5,813 nt of DNA from Candidatus Hodarchaeota archaeon (GTDB lineage: Archaea; Asgardarchaeota; Heimdallarchaeia; Hodarchaeales; YT1-057). The stretch covers positions 1 to 5,813 of the forward strand of contig JAEOTI010000501.1 in assembly GCA_016839955.1 (NCBI GenBank). The letters are read 5' to 3'. The notes beneath the pieces are model-generated. The model saw only the letters and a list, made by a program, of their open reading frames with translations. It did no database searches and was not told where the DNA came from. Each line of letters begins with the position of its first letter. The first letter of the stretch is position 1. The translations under genes were made by a program, and so were the position numbers. Below, piece after piece: positions 1 through 5,782 of this stretch.

Positions 1-1719
1 ATCCTGTTCTTTCTGAGGATGTCTTAATAACCAATCATAAATTTCTCTCAAAATCCACGAGACTACCATTTGTCGTTTTGTCTGGTCGGTACCAACACTC
101 GCCAGGTTGATAATATAGAGTTGAGGTGATTTCGACACTAATTCATTAATGTTTAAGGGATATCCTCCCTTAAAGAATGATCCTTCTGTCCCGATGGCTA
201 ATTTCATTAAATTCTTACTTAAATCTGAAACCTTTTTCTTACTCAATAAAGACTCAATATCAATTTCTGAATTATCTAAAACAGATCTAATTGTTGTTGT
301 TTCACTTATCCGTCCTGCAAACGTTCGAATATCATATCTTCTCCCTTTTAACCAATCCTCTTTTAAAACTGCTTCTAATAGAGCTTTTTCGTGAGGAATT
401 TTCTTTAGACTATAACCCAGAATATCTAATATTTGAGTCGCCATGGCATCTAAAACAATTGTCAAAGATTCTGGATCATTAATTATTTCTTTCGCAGGAG
501 GAGCAAGTAAATCAATTGTGAGCTTCTTTCCTTTTTCAGAATTTGGTGTAAAAATGGTAATCGGAACCGTAGATACAATTTTTTTTCCTATCTCACTATT
601 AGCTAATGCTAAAGAACATAAATCTCCCTGAGGATCGATTAAAATAGCAGAATGATTTTGTTGTAAAATTTCCTCAATTATTACTTTTCCAAGAACTGTT
701 TTTCCTGATCCTGAGGAACCCAAAATTGCTATATGTCGTGTCAATAAATCCTTACGAATCATGATTTCTTCGTCATCTTTCACAGATTTTCCAATATCAA
801 TCTCATGAGATTCGTGAATGGAGGGAGTTTTTACCAAATCTTTAATTTTATCAATGATTCCTGCTTTTATTTCATCTGGAGGTTTTATTCCATCAAACAT
901 TTTATAACAATCGTGTTTTAATAGGCACTTATCACAGAGTTCTTCATCAGATATTCGGTGAGGGTAATCTTCTAACCACTGAGCCATTTCCAGAAGTAAT
1001 GTAAGTAATTTAGGCTTTAGATCTTCCGAAGGGGGAAGTTCAACATCCCGAATTCCATCTTCGAAAAAGTATAGAATCCTTATTTGACTCCTCTCTTTAA
1101 TTTCTCTCTCAATCCCCATTGAATAACACACAAGTTGAATGCAATCTTGATTAATATTCTCTGGTGAGCCAGTCTTATAATCAAAAATAATAATTTGATT
1201 TGTTTCAGGATCTCTTAATAGGAAATCAATTCTTCCAGTTAGTAGAAAATGTTTATCTTGGATAATTAATGGTAATTTGAAAGATTTCTCTGATGCCATG
1301 ATAATATTATCTGCGATCTCTTCTAGTGGATACCGAAAAAGTGCCTTTTTAATAATTAAGGCAAACTTTTCTGAAGAACCATCGAGTAATATCCATGCTT
1401 TTTCAATTGCATTAATATTACGAATTTTTGAGAGTTTTTTATCTATCCTTTCTGAATATAATTCATAGAGTATGTCTTTACATCTCTCCTGAATCTCTTT
1501 GATATTCATATTTTCAAAGAACAAAGAAGAAATCTTAGATCTATTTGAAAGTATTTTAACAAAATCATTCAAGGTGTCATGAACAAGGTTTCCAACACCC
1601 AATCCCATGGGATAAACTGGTCTCTTTCGAAATTTCTTTGCTAAAACAAAAATTCTTGGACATTTAATGGCATTCCTTACGTCGGTTGCTGAAAAGCGAT
1701 ACTCATGTTTTGGTGGCAC
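1..1719 (-). CDS. Cas4/AddB-type Fe-S nuclease fused to HerA-family ATPase (3' end off window)
   Basis: Seen: an uninterrupted frame of 573 codons runs from a GTG at 1719 to base 1 with no stop, so the C-terminus is missing. The start is firm: an in-frame TGA (1740-1738) lies 18 nt upstream, with a purine-rich Shine-Dalgarno between. Residues 1-275 look like a RecB-family PD-(D/E)XK nuclease: C20 in KCPR, H47 in GNLVHDTL, D165 in GRID, D180-x-K182 in DYKTG, and QLVCY at 195-199. C262, C265 and C271 follow with C-x2-C-x5-C spacing. One N-terminal and three C-terminal cysteines match the 4Fe-4S layout of AddB and Cas4-like nucleases. A linker at about 276-325 leads to LLTRHIAILGSSGSGKT (Walker A 334-341) and LIDPQGDL (360-367), typical of the HerA/FtsK superfamily; Walker B should lie past the edge. 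No obvious HAS-barrel precedes the ATPase, and the nuclease takes its place. Inferred role: ATP-driven DNA translocation coupled to cleavage. It is the last visible gene of the operon. Confidence 0.88.
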   Translation of the reverse strand, partial: MPPKHEYRFSATDVRNAIKCPRIFVLAKKFRKRPVYPMGLGVGNLVHDTLNDFVKILSNRSKISSLFFENMNIKEIQERCKDILYELYSERIDKKLSKIRNINAIEKAWILLDGSSEKFALIIKKALFRYPLEEIADNIIMASEKSFKLPLIIQDKHFLLTGRIDFLLRDPETNQIIIFDYKTGSPENINQDCIQLVCYSMGIEREIKERSQIRILYFFEDGIRDVELPPSEDLKPKLLTLLLEMAQWLEDYPHRISDEELCDKCLLKHDCYKMFDGIKPPDEIKAGIIDKIKDLVKTPSIHESHEIDIGKSVKDDEEIMIRKDLLTRHIAILGSSGSGKTVLGKVIIEEILQQNHSAILIDPQGDLCSLALANSEIGKKIVSTVPITIFTPNSEKGKKLTIDLLAPPAKEIINDPESLTIVLDAMATQILDILGYSLKKIPHEKALLEAVLKEDWLKGRRYDIRTFAGRISETTTIRSVLDNSEIDIESLLSKKKVSDLSKNLMKLAIGTEGSFFKGGYPLNINELVSKSPQLYIINLASVGTDQTKRQMVVSWILREIYDWLLRHPQKEQD

Positions 1720-1725
1720 TGTGGA

Positions 1726-1739
1726 CCTCTCTCCTCCTC
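1726..1739 (-). promoter_or_regulatory. Shine-Dalgarno of the nuclease-HerA gene
   Basis: On the minus strand the sequence GAGGAGGAGAGAGG precedes the GTG at 1719. It contains AGGAGG 13 nt from the start and a second purine block ending in GAGG 6 nt from it. The element overlaps the TGA of the upstream ATPase gene, so terminating ribosomes could re-initiate here. It decides the GTG start, because no other start codon lies between the in-frame TGA and the GTG. Confidence 0.75.
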
Positions 1740-3858
1740 AAACAAGATTTTTTGTTGATTTTAATTGAATTAATAATTCTTTATTCGGCCCTTCTCTAAT
1801 AATTATTTTTCTTTGCTTTTCTAGATCCTTTAAATCAGAGATTATTGAAGAGTCAGGGATATCCTTGAATCTTTTTTTAATTGAATTGAAACCTAGGAAT
1901 CTTTTTTCTTCAATGAGATTCCATAATTCGTCTCTATATTGGAAAGAAGTGACTTCTTGCTGCTTTTCAGTTTCTTCAGGAGAAACTACATCAATTTGAA
2001 TGTTGTATAAAGATACAACAAAAATAAATAGCTCCTCAAAAAATTTCAATGTTTGAATATATGAATTTACTAGGATTTTACAGACATCTTCATAATCGAG
2101 AATCTTATCCTTATAAGAGAGTTCTTTAGCGCCAGCAGAATCTAGAAGACGTTTTAAAGCGTAAAGCTTTAAATTAATTTTATTATCTATCTCAAAGTAA
2201 CCACCTTGAGATCTGATAGTTTCTACGAGGGTATTTGTTTTTTTAGCTGTTCGTGAGATCATTAGATCCTTTTCACGAATGAATATAGAATTGTCATAAT
2301 GGCCCTCGTTTTTGTAAGTAATTAAGCGATTCAAAGTATGATAGAGTTTTACCATATTACTCGCATTACTACATTCAATGCCAATTTTCTTATCTAAGTT
2401 AGAATGTCTAAAGTGCAATAATACGTTTATTCCTTTTTTCCCACGTTCAAAAATTAAATTTCTTTCAACATCTGATACCTTTACACCTTGAAAGCTGATT
2501 TTATAATCTTTCATACCCCTAAGGAGCTGATAAATTGCAGAAATTATTATATCCTCTCTTTTATCCATAGATGAATTCATATATTCAACATGATACTTAT
2601 CTTCAATGCTTACAAGTGATTTCAAGATGAATTCAGTTTCATCTTTGACAATATCTTCATCCAAATCTCCTTCAGGTGGAGCGATTTCAACTCCTGCAGT
2701 TTGAATTTCTTTGAAAAAAATACCTGCATTTCGTATGAATTTTCTTGGATTCCAAGCGCTTTTCTTTGAAAGATCCTCAATTGTATCTTCAGTAAATGGA
2801 TAACGGGGATTAGAAGGTGAAATAGTAGCCCTCTTCCACACTATATCCATTCTCTTTTCAATTATTAATCCACTTTCTTCTACTGTCAATTTATCAAGTG
2901 TTGAAGTATTCTCAATACGATCAATAACAGATTGATCAAGATTGTCTCTTACGAAAGTATTCCATACACCAGTTTGAACCATAATTATGGAGAGATGATT
3001 CTTACACGTATTATAGATATTAACAATCATCTGAAAGAACTTTTGTAATCCAACTATTCCAAAACTCTTCTCAATTGATTCAATCTGATCAAAAGCAAAA
3101 ACTACAATCTTATCGGTTAGTTCAAGAAGTGATTTCAATACATTAAAAGCAATGTTCTCTTCTTCAATGGAAATAGTTGCTCCAATAAGCCCCATCTCTT
3201 CTTCAGACAAACTTTCACATTGTAACCACTTAATTGCATAGAGAAATTTACGTGGATTAATCGCTTCAAATAAGATTTGAACAAGCTGAACTTCAATACC
3301 AGGAAAATCTCTGCTAATCTTGAATATCATTGTTTCTTTAATATCATTGAGGTCCTCTTCTGACAGTTTGAGTTTAAATATCTTAGTAGGAGACTTACGA
3401 AGCTCATTGAGAAGTTTCTTAAACTTTTTTCTGCCTTTTAGGGCTTTTTCCATTTGTTGAAAGAGAAGATTTGCAACAAGTTCCTCTAGAAAAGTAAAAT
3501 CGGAATCTGGAATCTTTTTTCTTAAATTTGATGATAATTCCCTTAGAATGTGCATATAGAATTTATCTAGATTAGGTACAGGTTCGATCTCGACAAAATA
3601 AAAGTTCTTTTCTTTAGCTTTTTTCCTCAATCGTGCCAAAAGATGAGTTTTTCCTAAACCTACTTCTCCTAGAATCAAATGAATGAATGAACTGTACTCT
3701 TTATCAGAAATCTCCTGAATTTCTGTAAGAATTTCACTGAAACATTTGGCGTTAAAAGATTCTACATCAAATATATCATCTTCCCAGGCTGATTTTACAT
3801 TGGTCTTTCTAAAAGGGTTACTTGCTGAATAAATTGCGTTTTGAACTTCTTCAATCAT
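1738..3858 (-). CDS. AAA+/ORC-like P-loop ATPase with C-terminal winged helix
   Basis: Complete 706-residue soluble protein, ATG at 3858, TGA at 1740-1738. Seen: Walker A GEVGLGKT (64-71); strand VEIEPVP (89-95); a long charged helical insert (about 115-245); Walker B VVFAFDQIE (252-260, D257 and E260); sensor-1-like strand IIMVQTG (291-297); R314 in VIDRI; and NPR (370-372), a likely sensor-2. This order fits the ORC/Cdc6- and STAND-like AAA+ ATPases. WLQCESLSEEE (211-221) with the following helices recalls the insert of BrxC/BrxD-type defence ATPases, but I would not assign that family. Residues about 433-560 are alternating strands and helices around IGIECSN (492-498), perhaps a degenerate nuclease-like fold. 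The last 65 residues look like a winged helix. There is no signal peptide or clear membrane helix. It sits 17 nt after the small winged-helix gene and 18 nt before the nuclease-HerA gene. Inferred role: DNA recognition, motor loading or licensing. Confidence 0.85.
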   Translation of the reverse strand: MIEEVQNAIYSASNPFRKTNVKSAWEDDIFDVESFNAKCFSEILTEIQEISDKEYSSFIHLILGEVGLGKTHLLARLRKKAKEKNFYFVEIEPVPNLDKFYMHILRELSSNLRKKIPDSDFTFLEELVANLLFQQMEKALKGRKKFKKLLNELRKSPTKIFKLKLSEEDLNDIKETMIFKISRDFPGIEVQLVQILFEAINPRKFLYAIKWLQCESLSEEEMGLIGATISIEEENIAFNVLKSLLELTDKIVVFAFDQIESIEKSFGIVGLQKFFQMIVNIYNTCKNHLSIIMVQTGVWNTFVRDNLDQSVIDRIENTSTLDKLTVEESGLIIEKRMDIVWKRATISPSNPRYPFTEDTIEDLSKKSAWNPRKFIRNAGIFFKEIQTAGVEIAPPEGDLDEDIVKDETEFILKSLVSIEDKYHVEYMNSSMDKREDIIISAIYQLLRGMKDYKISFQGVKVSDVERNLIFERGKKGINVLLHFRHSNLDKKIGIECSNASNMVKLYHTLNRLITYKNEGHYDNSIFIREKDLMISRTAKKTNTLVETIRSQGGYFEIDNKINLKLYALKRLLDSAGAKELSYKDKILDYEDVCKILVNSYIQTLKFFEELFIFVVSLYNIQIDVVSPEETEKQQEVTSFQYRDELWNLIEEKRFLGFNSIKKRFKDIPDSSIISDLKDLEKQRKIIIREGPNKELLIQLKSTKNLV

Positions 3859-3864
3859 AAGTAT

Positions 3865-3873
3865 TCACTCCCC
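3865..3873 (-). promoter_or_regulatory. Shine-Dalgarno of the AAA+ ATPase gene
   Basis: The minus strand reads GGGGAGTGA, ending 6 nt before the ATG at 3858. It lies inside the 17-nt gap after the TAG (3878-3876) of the preceding gene, which supports both this start and co-translation of the two genes. Confidence 0.7.
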
Positions 3874-3875
3874 TT

Positions 3876-4526
3876 CTAACTACGGAATTTTAAAAAATAA
3901 ACCATTCCTCTTCCAGGAACCTCTATCCCATACTCTGGCTCTTTGATTGTACTCGCATCATATGCTATCTGAAGATCGATAATTCTTTTTTCTTCTAATT
4001 CTAATAGTAATTCATTAATTTTATCTGGGGTGAATTTGGAGTATTTTTGTATTAAATTCTTCTTGATAATATCAAGAGGAATAAGACCATGGAATCTTGA
4101 CTCTTTGATGTTCGCTTCCTCATAGATTTTTTTTATTGTTGATTGAAATTCATCAATTGATAATAAAGATTCATCTTTAACTTCTGTATCAGTACTAAAA
4201 CGGTTCATAAATCTTCCATAACCAATAAATTGGTTCCCCAAATCTTCCATAGTCCTACCTAAGAGTTTAAGGATAATTTCTCTATTTTTCGAATTATAAA
4301 GCTCTTTTTTCCCTTCTTGAGTAAGTTCAGGCTTTTTTCCTCTTGGAGTTATAGTTAATTCCTTTAATAACGTCTCTAACTTTTTCCAATCTAATAATCT
4401 ATCCGAGAAAGGCCTTGACAGAAGATTTGCTCTAGCAATTAACATCGATTTATTTGGAAAGCCTTTTTTTTCAGCCTCCAAGGCAATTAAGATTGCGAAT
4501 TTTTCATATATTAATTTTTGATTCAT
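3876..4526 (-). CDS. Small helical protein with probable N- and C-terminal winged-helix domains
   Basis: Complete 216-residue protein, ATG at 4526, TAG at 3878-3876. I do not recognise a named family. Seen: a lysine-rich, mostly helical, soluble sequence without catalytic motifs, cysteines, signal peptide or membrane segment. Residues 1-75 (helices, then KKLETLLKELTITPRGKKPELTQEGKKEL as two split pieces: 48-60 and 61-76) resemble a winged helix with a wing near TPRGKKPELT (60-69). Residues about 80-130 form a helical middle. Residues about 147-215 have the winged-helix pattern LIPLDIIKKNLI, a second helix, LLLELEEKRIIDLQ (173-186), and a final strand GRGMVYFLKF (205-214). Being first in the operon, it could be an autoregulator, an adaptor that brings the ATPase to DNA, or a specificity subunit; the sequence does not choose between these. 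The domain assignment is inferred from secondary-structure pattern only. Confidence 0.8.
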   Translation of the reverse strand: MNQKLIYEKFAILIALEAEKKGFPNKSMLIARANLLSRPFSDRLLDWKKLETLLKELTITPRGKKPELTQEGKKELYNSKNREIILKLLGRTMEDLGNQFIGYGRFMNRFSTDTEVKDESLLSIDEFQSTIKKIYEEANIKESRFHGLIPLDIIKKNLIQKYSKFTPDKINELLLELEEKRIIDLQIAYDASTIKEPEYGIEVPGRGMVYFLKFRS

Positions 4527-4530
4527 ATTG

Positions 4531-4538
4531 TCACCCTC
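4531..4538 (-). promoter_or_regulatory. Shine-Dalgarno of the first operon gene
   Basis: The minus strand reads GAGGGTGA, ending 4 nt before the ATG at 4526. It is close to the anti-Shine-Dalgarno complement GGAGGTGA and supports the chosen start. Confidence 0.65.
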
Positions 4539-4575
4539 ATAAAAGTTGAAAAGAAAAAGTCAGCCTACACAAAAA

Positions 4576-4591
4576 TATTGATACCTCAATA
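4576..4591. repeat. Inverted repeat TATTG-N6-CAATA, possible operator
   Basis: Two 5-bp perfect arms (4576-4580 and 4587-4591) flank six bases. The element lies about 50 bp upstream of the first operon gene and near the start point that a TATA box at about 4602-4610 would give on the minus strand. That position would suit a repressor site, possibly for the operon's own winged-helix protein. The arms are short and A+T-rich, so chance is a real alternative. Confidence 0.3.
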
Positions 4592-4599
4592 CTGTATAT

Positions 4600-4615
4600 T
4601 ATTATAAAAGGATTT
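4600..4615 (-). promoter_or_regulatory. Candidate archaeal TATA/BRE for the leftward operon
   Basis: The minus strand reads AAATCCTTTTATAATA, a BRE-like purine stretch followed by a TATA-like core. Transcription would start roughly 25 bp downstream, near 4580, leaving a leader of about 50 nt. A competing minus-strand motif, GATTTAAAAGG (4670-4660) preceded by CTAAATA, would give a leader of about 115 nt. The sequence does not decide between them, and the archaeal reading itself depends on the host guess. Confidence 0.35.
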
Positions 4616-4705
4616 GGGTAGAATTTATACTTGAATTTCTTTCTTTAACTTTGAAACTACCTTTTAAATCTATTTAGCTCATAAATTCACAATAAAGTTC
4701 TTCAA

Positions 4706-4728
4706 TTTTGTTGATTTTTTGTTGATTT
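4706..4728. repeat. Tandem A+T-rich direct repeat, period 11
   Basis: TTTTGTTGAT occurs at 4706-4715 and again at 4717-4726, an 11-bp period, or about one helical turn. Same-face spacing could suit a protein binding site in the divergent promoter region. The 16-bp word GATTTTTTGTTGATTT (4713-4728) recurs exactly at 1746-1761 inside the end of the ATPase gene. Low complexity makes chance plausible. Confidence 0.4.
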
Positions 4729-4731
4729 CAA

Positions 4732-4746
4732 CTTAAGATTTAATAA
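4732..4746 (+). promoter_or_regulatory. Candidate archaeal TATA/BRE for the GIY-YIG gene
   Basis: The plus strand carries CTTAAGA followed by TTTAATAA (4739-4746), similar to an archaeal BRE plus TATA box. A start about 25 bp downstream would fall near 4770 and give a 5' leader of about 30 nt before the ATG at 4802. The upstream motif CTTTTAAAT (4661-4669) is an alternative with a longer leader. No -35/-10 pair stands out. Confidence 0.35.
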
Positions 4747-4761
4747 CCCAAAATGAGAATT

Positions 4762-4772
4762 ACAATTATTGT
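4762..4772. repeat. Perfect palindrome ACAAT-T-ATTGT at the predicted transcription start
   Basis: Two perfect 5-bp arms surround a single central T. The element sits where transcription of the GIY-YIG gene would begin if the TATA-like motif at 4739-4746 is used. A bound dimer there would block initiation. An adjacent direct repeat, TTATAGA at 4773-4779 and 4781-4787, lies just before the Shine-Dalgarno. Confidence 0.35.
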
Positions 4773-4791
4773 TTATAGAATTATAGAGACA

Positions 4792-4796
4792 GGGAG
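4792..4796 (+). promoter_or_regulatory. Shine-Dalgarno of the GIY-YIG gene
   Basis: GGGAG lies 5 nt before the ATG at 4802. It supports this start; the protein also begins at the expected point relative to the family's conserved N-terminal segment. Confidence 0.65.
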
Positions 4797-4801
4797 TTAT
4801 T

Positions 4802-5716
4802 ATGAGTAATCCACCACGATACGGTAAAACATTACGGATATACATTCCCGAAGGAATAGCTACTGGTTTACGAAAAGTGGAAATAATCAATTGGACAGGA
4901 ATTGCTTATGCATGTTCTCGGAGTAAGATTGACAAATTAAAACTAAGAAAAGAAGTAAAGAATGCAGGGGTATATCTTTTGATTGCGGAGGATGAAGAAT
5001 CACCAGCTGGTTTTCAAGTATACATTGGATCTAGTGAGAATGTTATTAGACGAATCAAACAACAGATGGATGAAAAAGATTTTTGGGACCAGGTCATTGC
5101 TTTTACGAGTAAAGATGAAAATTTGACCAAAGGACATGTCGAGTATTTAGAATCACGCTTGATAAATATGCTCGATGAAGCAAATATGGTTAGCCTTCTG
5201 AATACTGCAATTCCAGTTAAAAATCATATTCCTGAACCTGATACAGCTGCTATGGAGGAATATTTAGACAATTTGTTGCTTATTATGGGAACTTTAGGGT
5301 ATCCGAATATCCACAGGCAAAAAACAGCTTCTATTATAGCTTCAAAATCAAAACTTCAGGATTACACATTCAATATACACAATATTCAGAGACATGCAAA
5401 CGCTACAATGGAGATAGATGATAATGGAAATTATCTAGTTCGATCAGGGGCTCACATTAGCACAGAAGTTAGCCCCTCTTTTGATGTCATGAAAGGTGTA
5501 AAAATCTTAAGAGACCGCTTAATCGAACAGAACAAATTAGAATTATCACCTGATGGAAAATATTATATCCTTAAAGAGGATACATCATTTCAGTCACCAA
5601 GTTATGCAGGTGGATTTGTTCAGGGAAGGAAGTGTAATGGGAGGACTGAGTGGAAAACAGAGAATAATAAGGCGTTAGTTGACATTGAAAAAGATTTATT
5701 GGAGCTAGACCACTAA
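4802..5716 (+). CDS. GIY-YIG nuclease family protein with C-terminal DUF4357-type domain
   Basis: Complete 304-residue soluble protein, ATG at 4802, TAA at 5714-5716. Seen: the N-terminal segment GLRKVEIINWTGIAYACSR (22-40), typical of the stand-alone GIY-YIG/DUF4357 family; then the nuclease core with GVY (56-58), YIG (74-76), R83/R84 in the expected arginine place, and GHVEYLESRLI (111-121) with E117 as the likely metal-binding glutamate. All hallmark residues are present, so the nuclease is probably active. A helical linker at about 145-205 precedes the C-terminal domain, which ends in SPSYAGGFVQGRKCNGRTEW (265-284), the conserved DUF4357 pattern. The length of about 300 residues fits the family. 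The physiological role of these proteins is unsettled; DNA cleavage by the GIY-YIG fold is known. The gene is transcribed away from the nuclease-HerA operon with its own leader, so it is a neighbour rather than a proven partner. Confidence 0.9.
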   Translation: MSNPPRYGKTLRIYIPEGIATGLRKVEIINWTGIAYACSRSKIDKLKLRKEVKNAGVYLLIAEDEESPAGFQVYIGSSENVIRRIKQQMDEKDFWDQVIAFTSKDENLTKGHVEYLESRLINMLDEANMVSLLNTAIPVKNHIPEPDTAAMEEYLDNLLLIMGTLGYPNIHRQKTASIIASKSKLQDYTFNIHNIQRHANATMEIDDNGNYLVRSGAHISTEVSPSFDVMKGVKILRDRLIEQNKLELSPDGKYYILKEDTSFQSPSYAGGFVQGRKCNGRTEWKTENNKALVDIEKDLLELDH

Positions 5717-5736
5717 ATTTCTTCTTCATCTTGACT

Positions 5737-5782
5737 TTACAAAATAAAATTTCGAAATAATTTAAAAAGGCTTGTTTTGTAA
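5737..5782. repeat. Inverted repeat TTACAAAA...TTTTGTAA downstream of the GIY-YIG gene
   Basis: Arms at 5737-5744 and 5775-5782 are perfectly complementary over 8 bp, and pairing can extend to 11 bp through one G-U pair. A loop of about 24 nt contains the smaller palindrome ATTTCGAAAT (5749-5758). The A+T-rich stem and lack of a following T-run argue against a classical intrinsic terminator. The pyrimidine-rich stretch TTTCTTCTTCATCTT (5718-5732) just after the stop is a better candidate for archaeal-style termination. The repeat may equally be an operator for the promoter it overlaps. Confidence 0.35.
5753..5768 (+). promoter_or_regulatory. Candidate archaeal BRE/TATA for a gene beyond the right edge
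   Basis: CGAAATAATTTAAAAA reads as a BRE-like element followed by a TATA core and then GG. It is the most consensus-like archaeal promoter in the window. Transcription would start near 5790-5795 on the plus strand and run off the window. No start codon with a Shine-Dalgarno is visible before base 5813, so the gene itself is not seen. Confidence 0.4.

Noticed and set aside
149..631. Three short plus-strand open frames (149-394, 291-482, 443-631)
   Set aside because: They overlap one another, lie antisense inside the conserved nuclease-HerA frame, and their translations show no family motifs.
1..825. The Cas4-like nuclease as a CRISPR adaptation Cas4
   Set aside because: The fold and Fe-S cysteines fit the broader RecB/Cas4 group, but the domain (encoded by about 1719-895) is fused to HerA, and the window has no cas1, cas2 or CRISPR repeats.
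1277..1468. Short plus-strand open frame
   Set aside because: It is antisense to the nuclease domain of the minus-strand gene, has no convincing ribosome binding site and encodes no recognisable protein.
1717..1740. Read-through of the TGA to make one giant ATPase-nuclease-HerA protein
   Set aside because: A strong Shine-Dalgarno precedes the GTG, the ATPase already has a complete C-terminal winged helix, and there is no sign of a recoding element.
1..4526. Assignment to BREX, DptFGH or Wadjet
   Set aside because: No PglX/PglZ, BrxL, DNA-sulfur modification or SMC-type gene is visible, and the HerA protein starts with a Cas4/AddB-type nuclease. Parts of these systems could lie outside the window, so the resemblance of the ATPase to BrxC/BrxD is kept only as a hint.
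4702..4890. 62-codon minus-strand open frame across the GIY-YIG start
   Set aside because: It overlaps the conserved start of the GIY-YIG gene on the other strand; its lysine/asparagine-rich tail is just the A+T-rich tandem repeat read as protein.
5718..5732. Intrinsic terminator after the GIY-YIG gene
   Set aside because: The stretch is pyrimidine-rich but has no G+C-rich hairpin before a T-run; it was noted only as a possible archaeal-style termination site.
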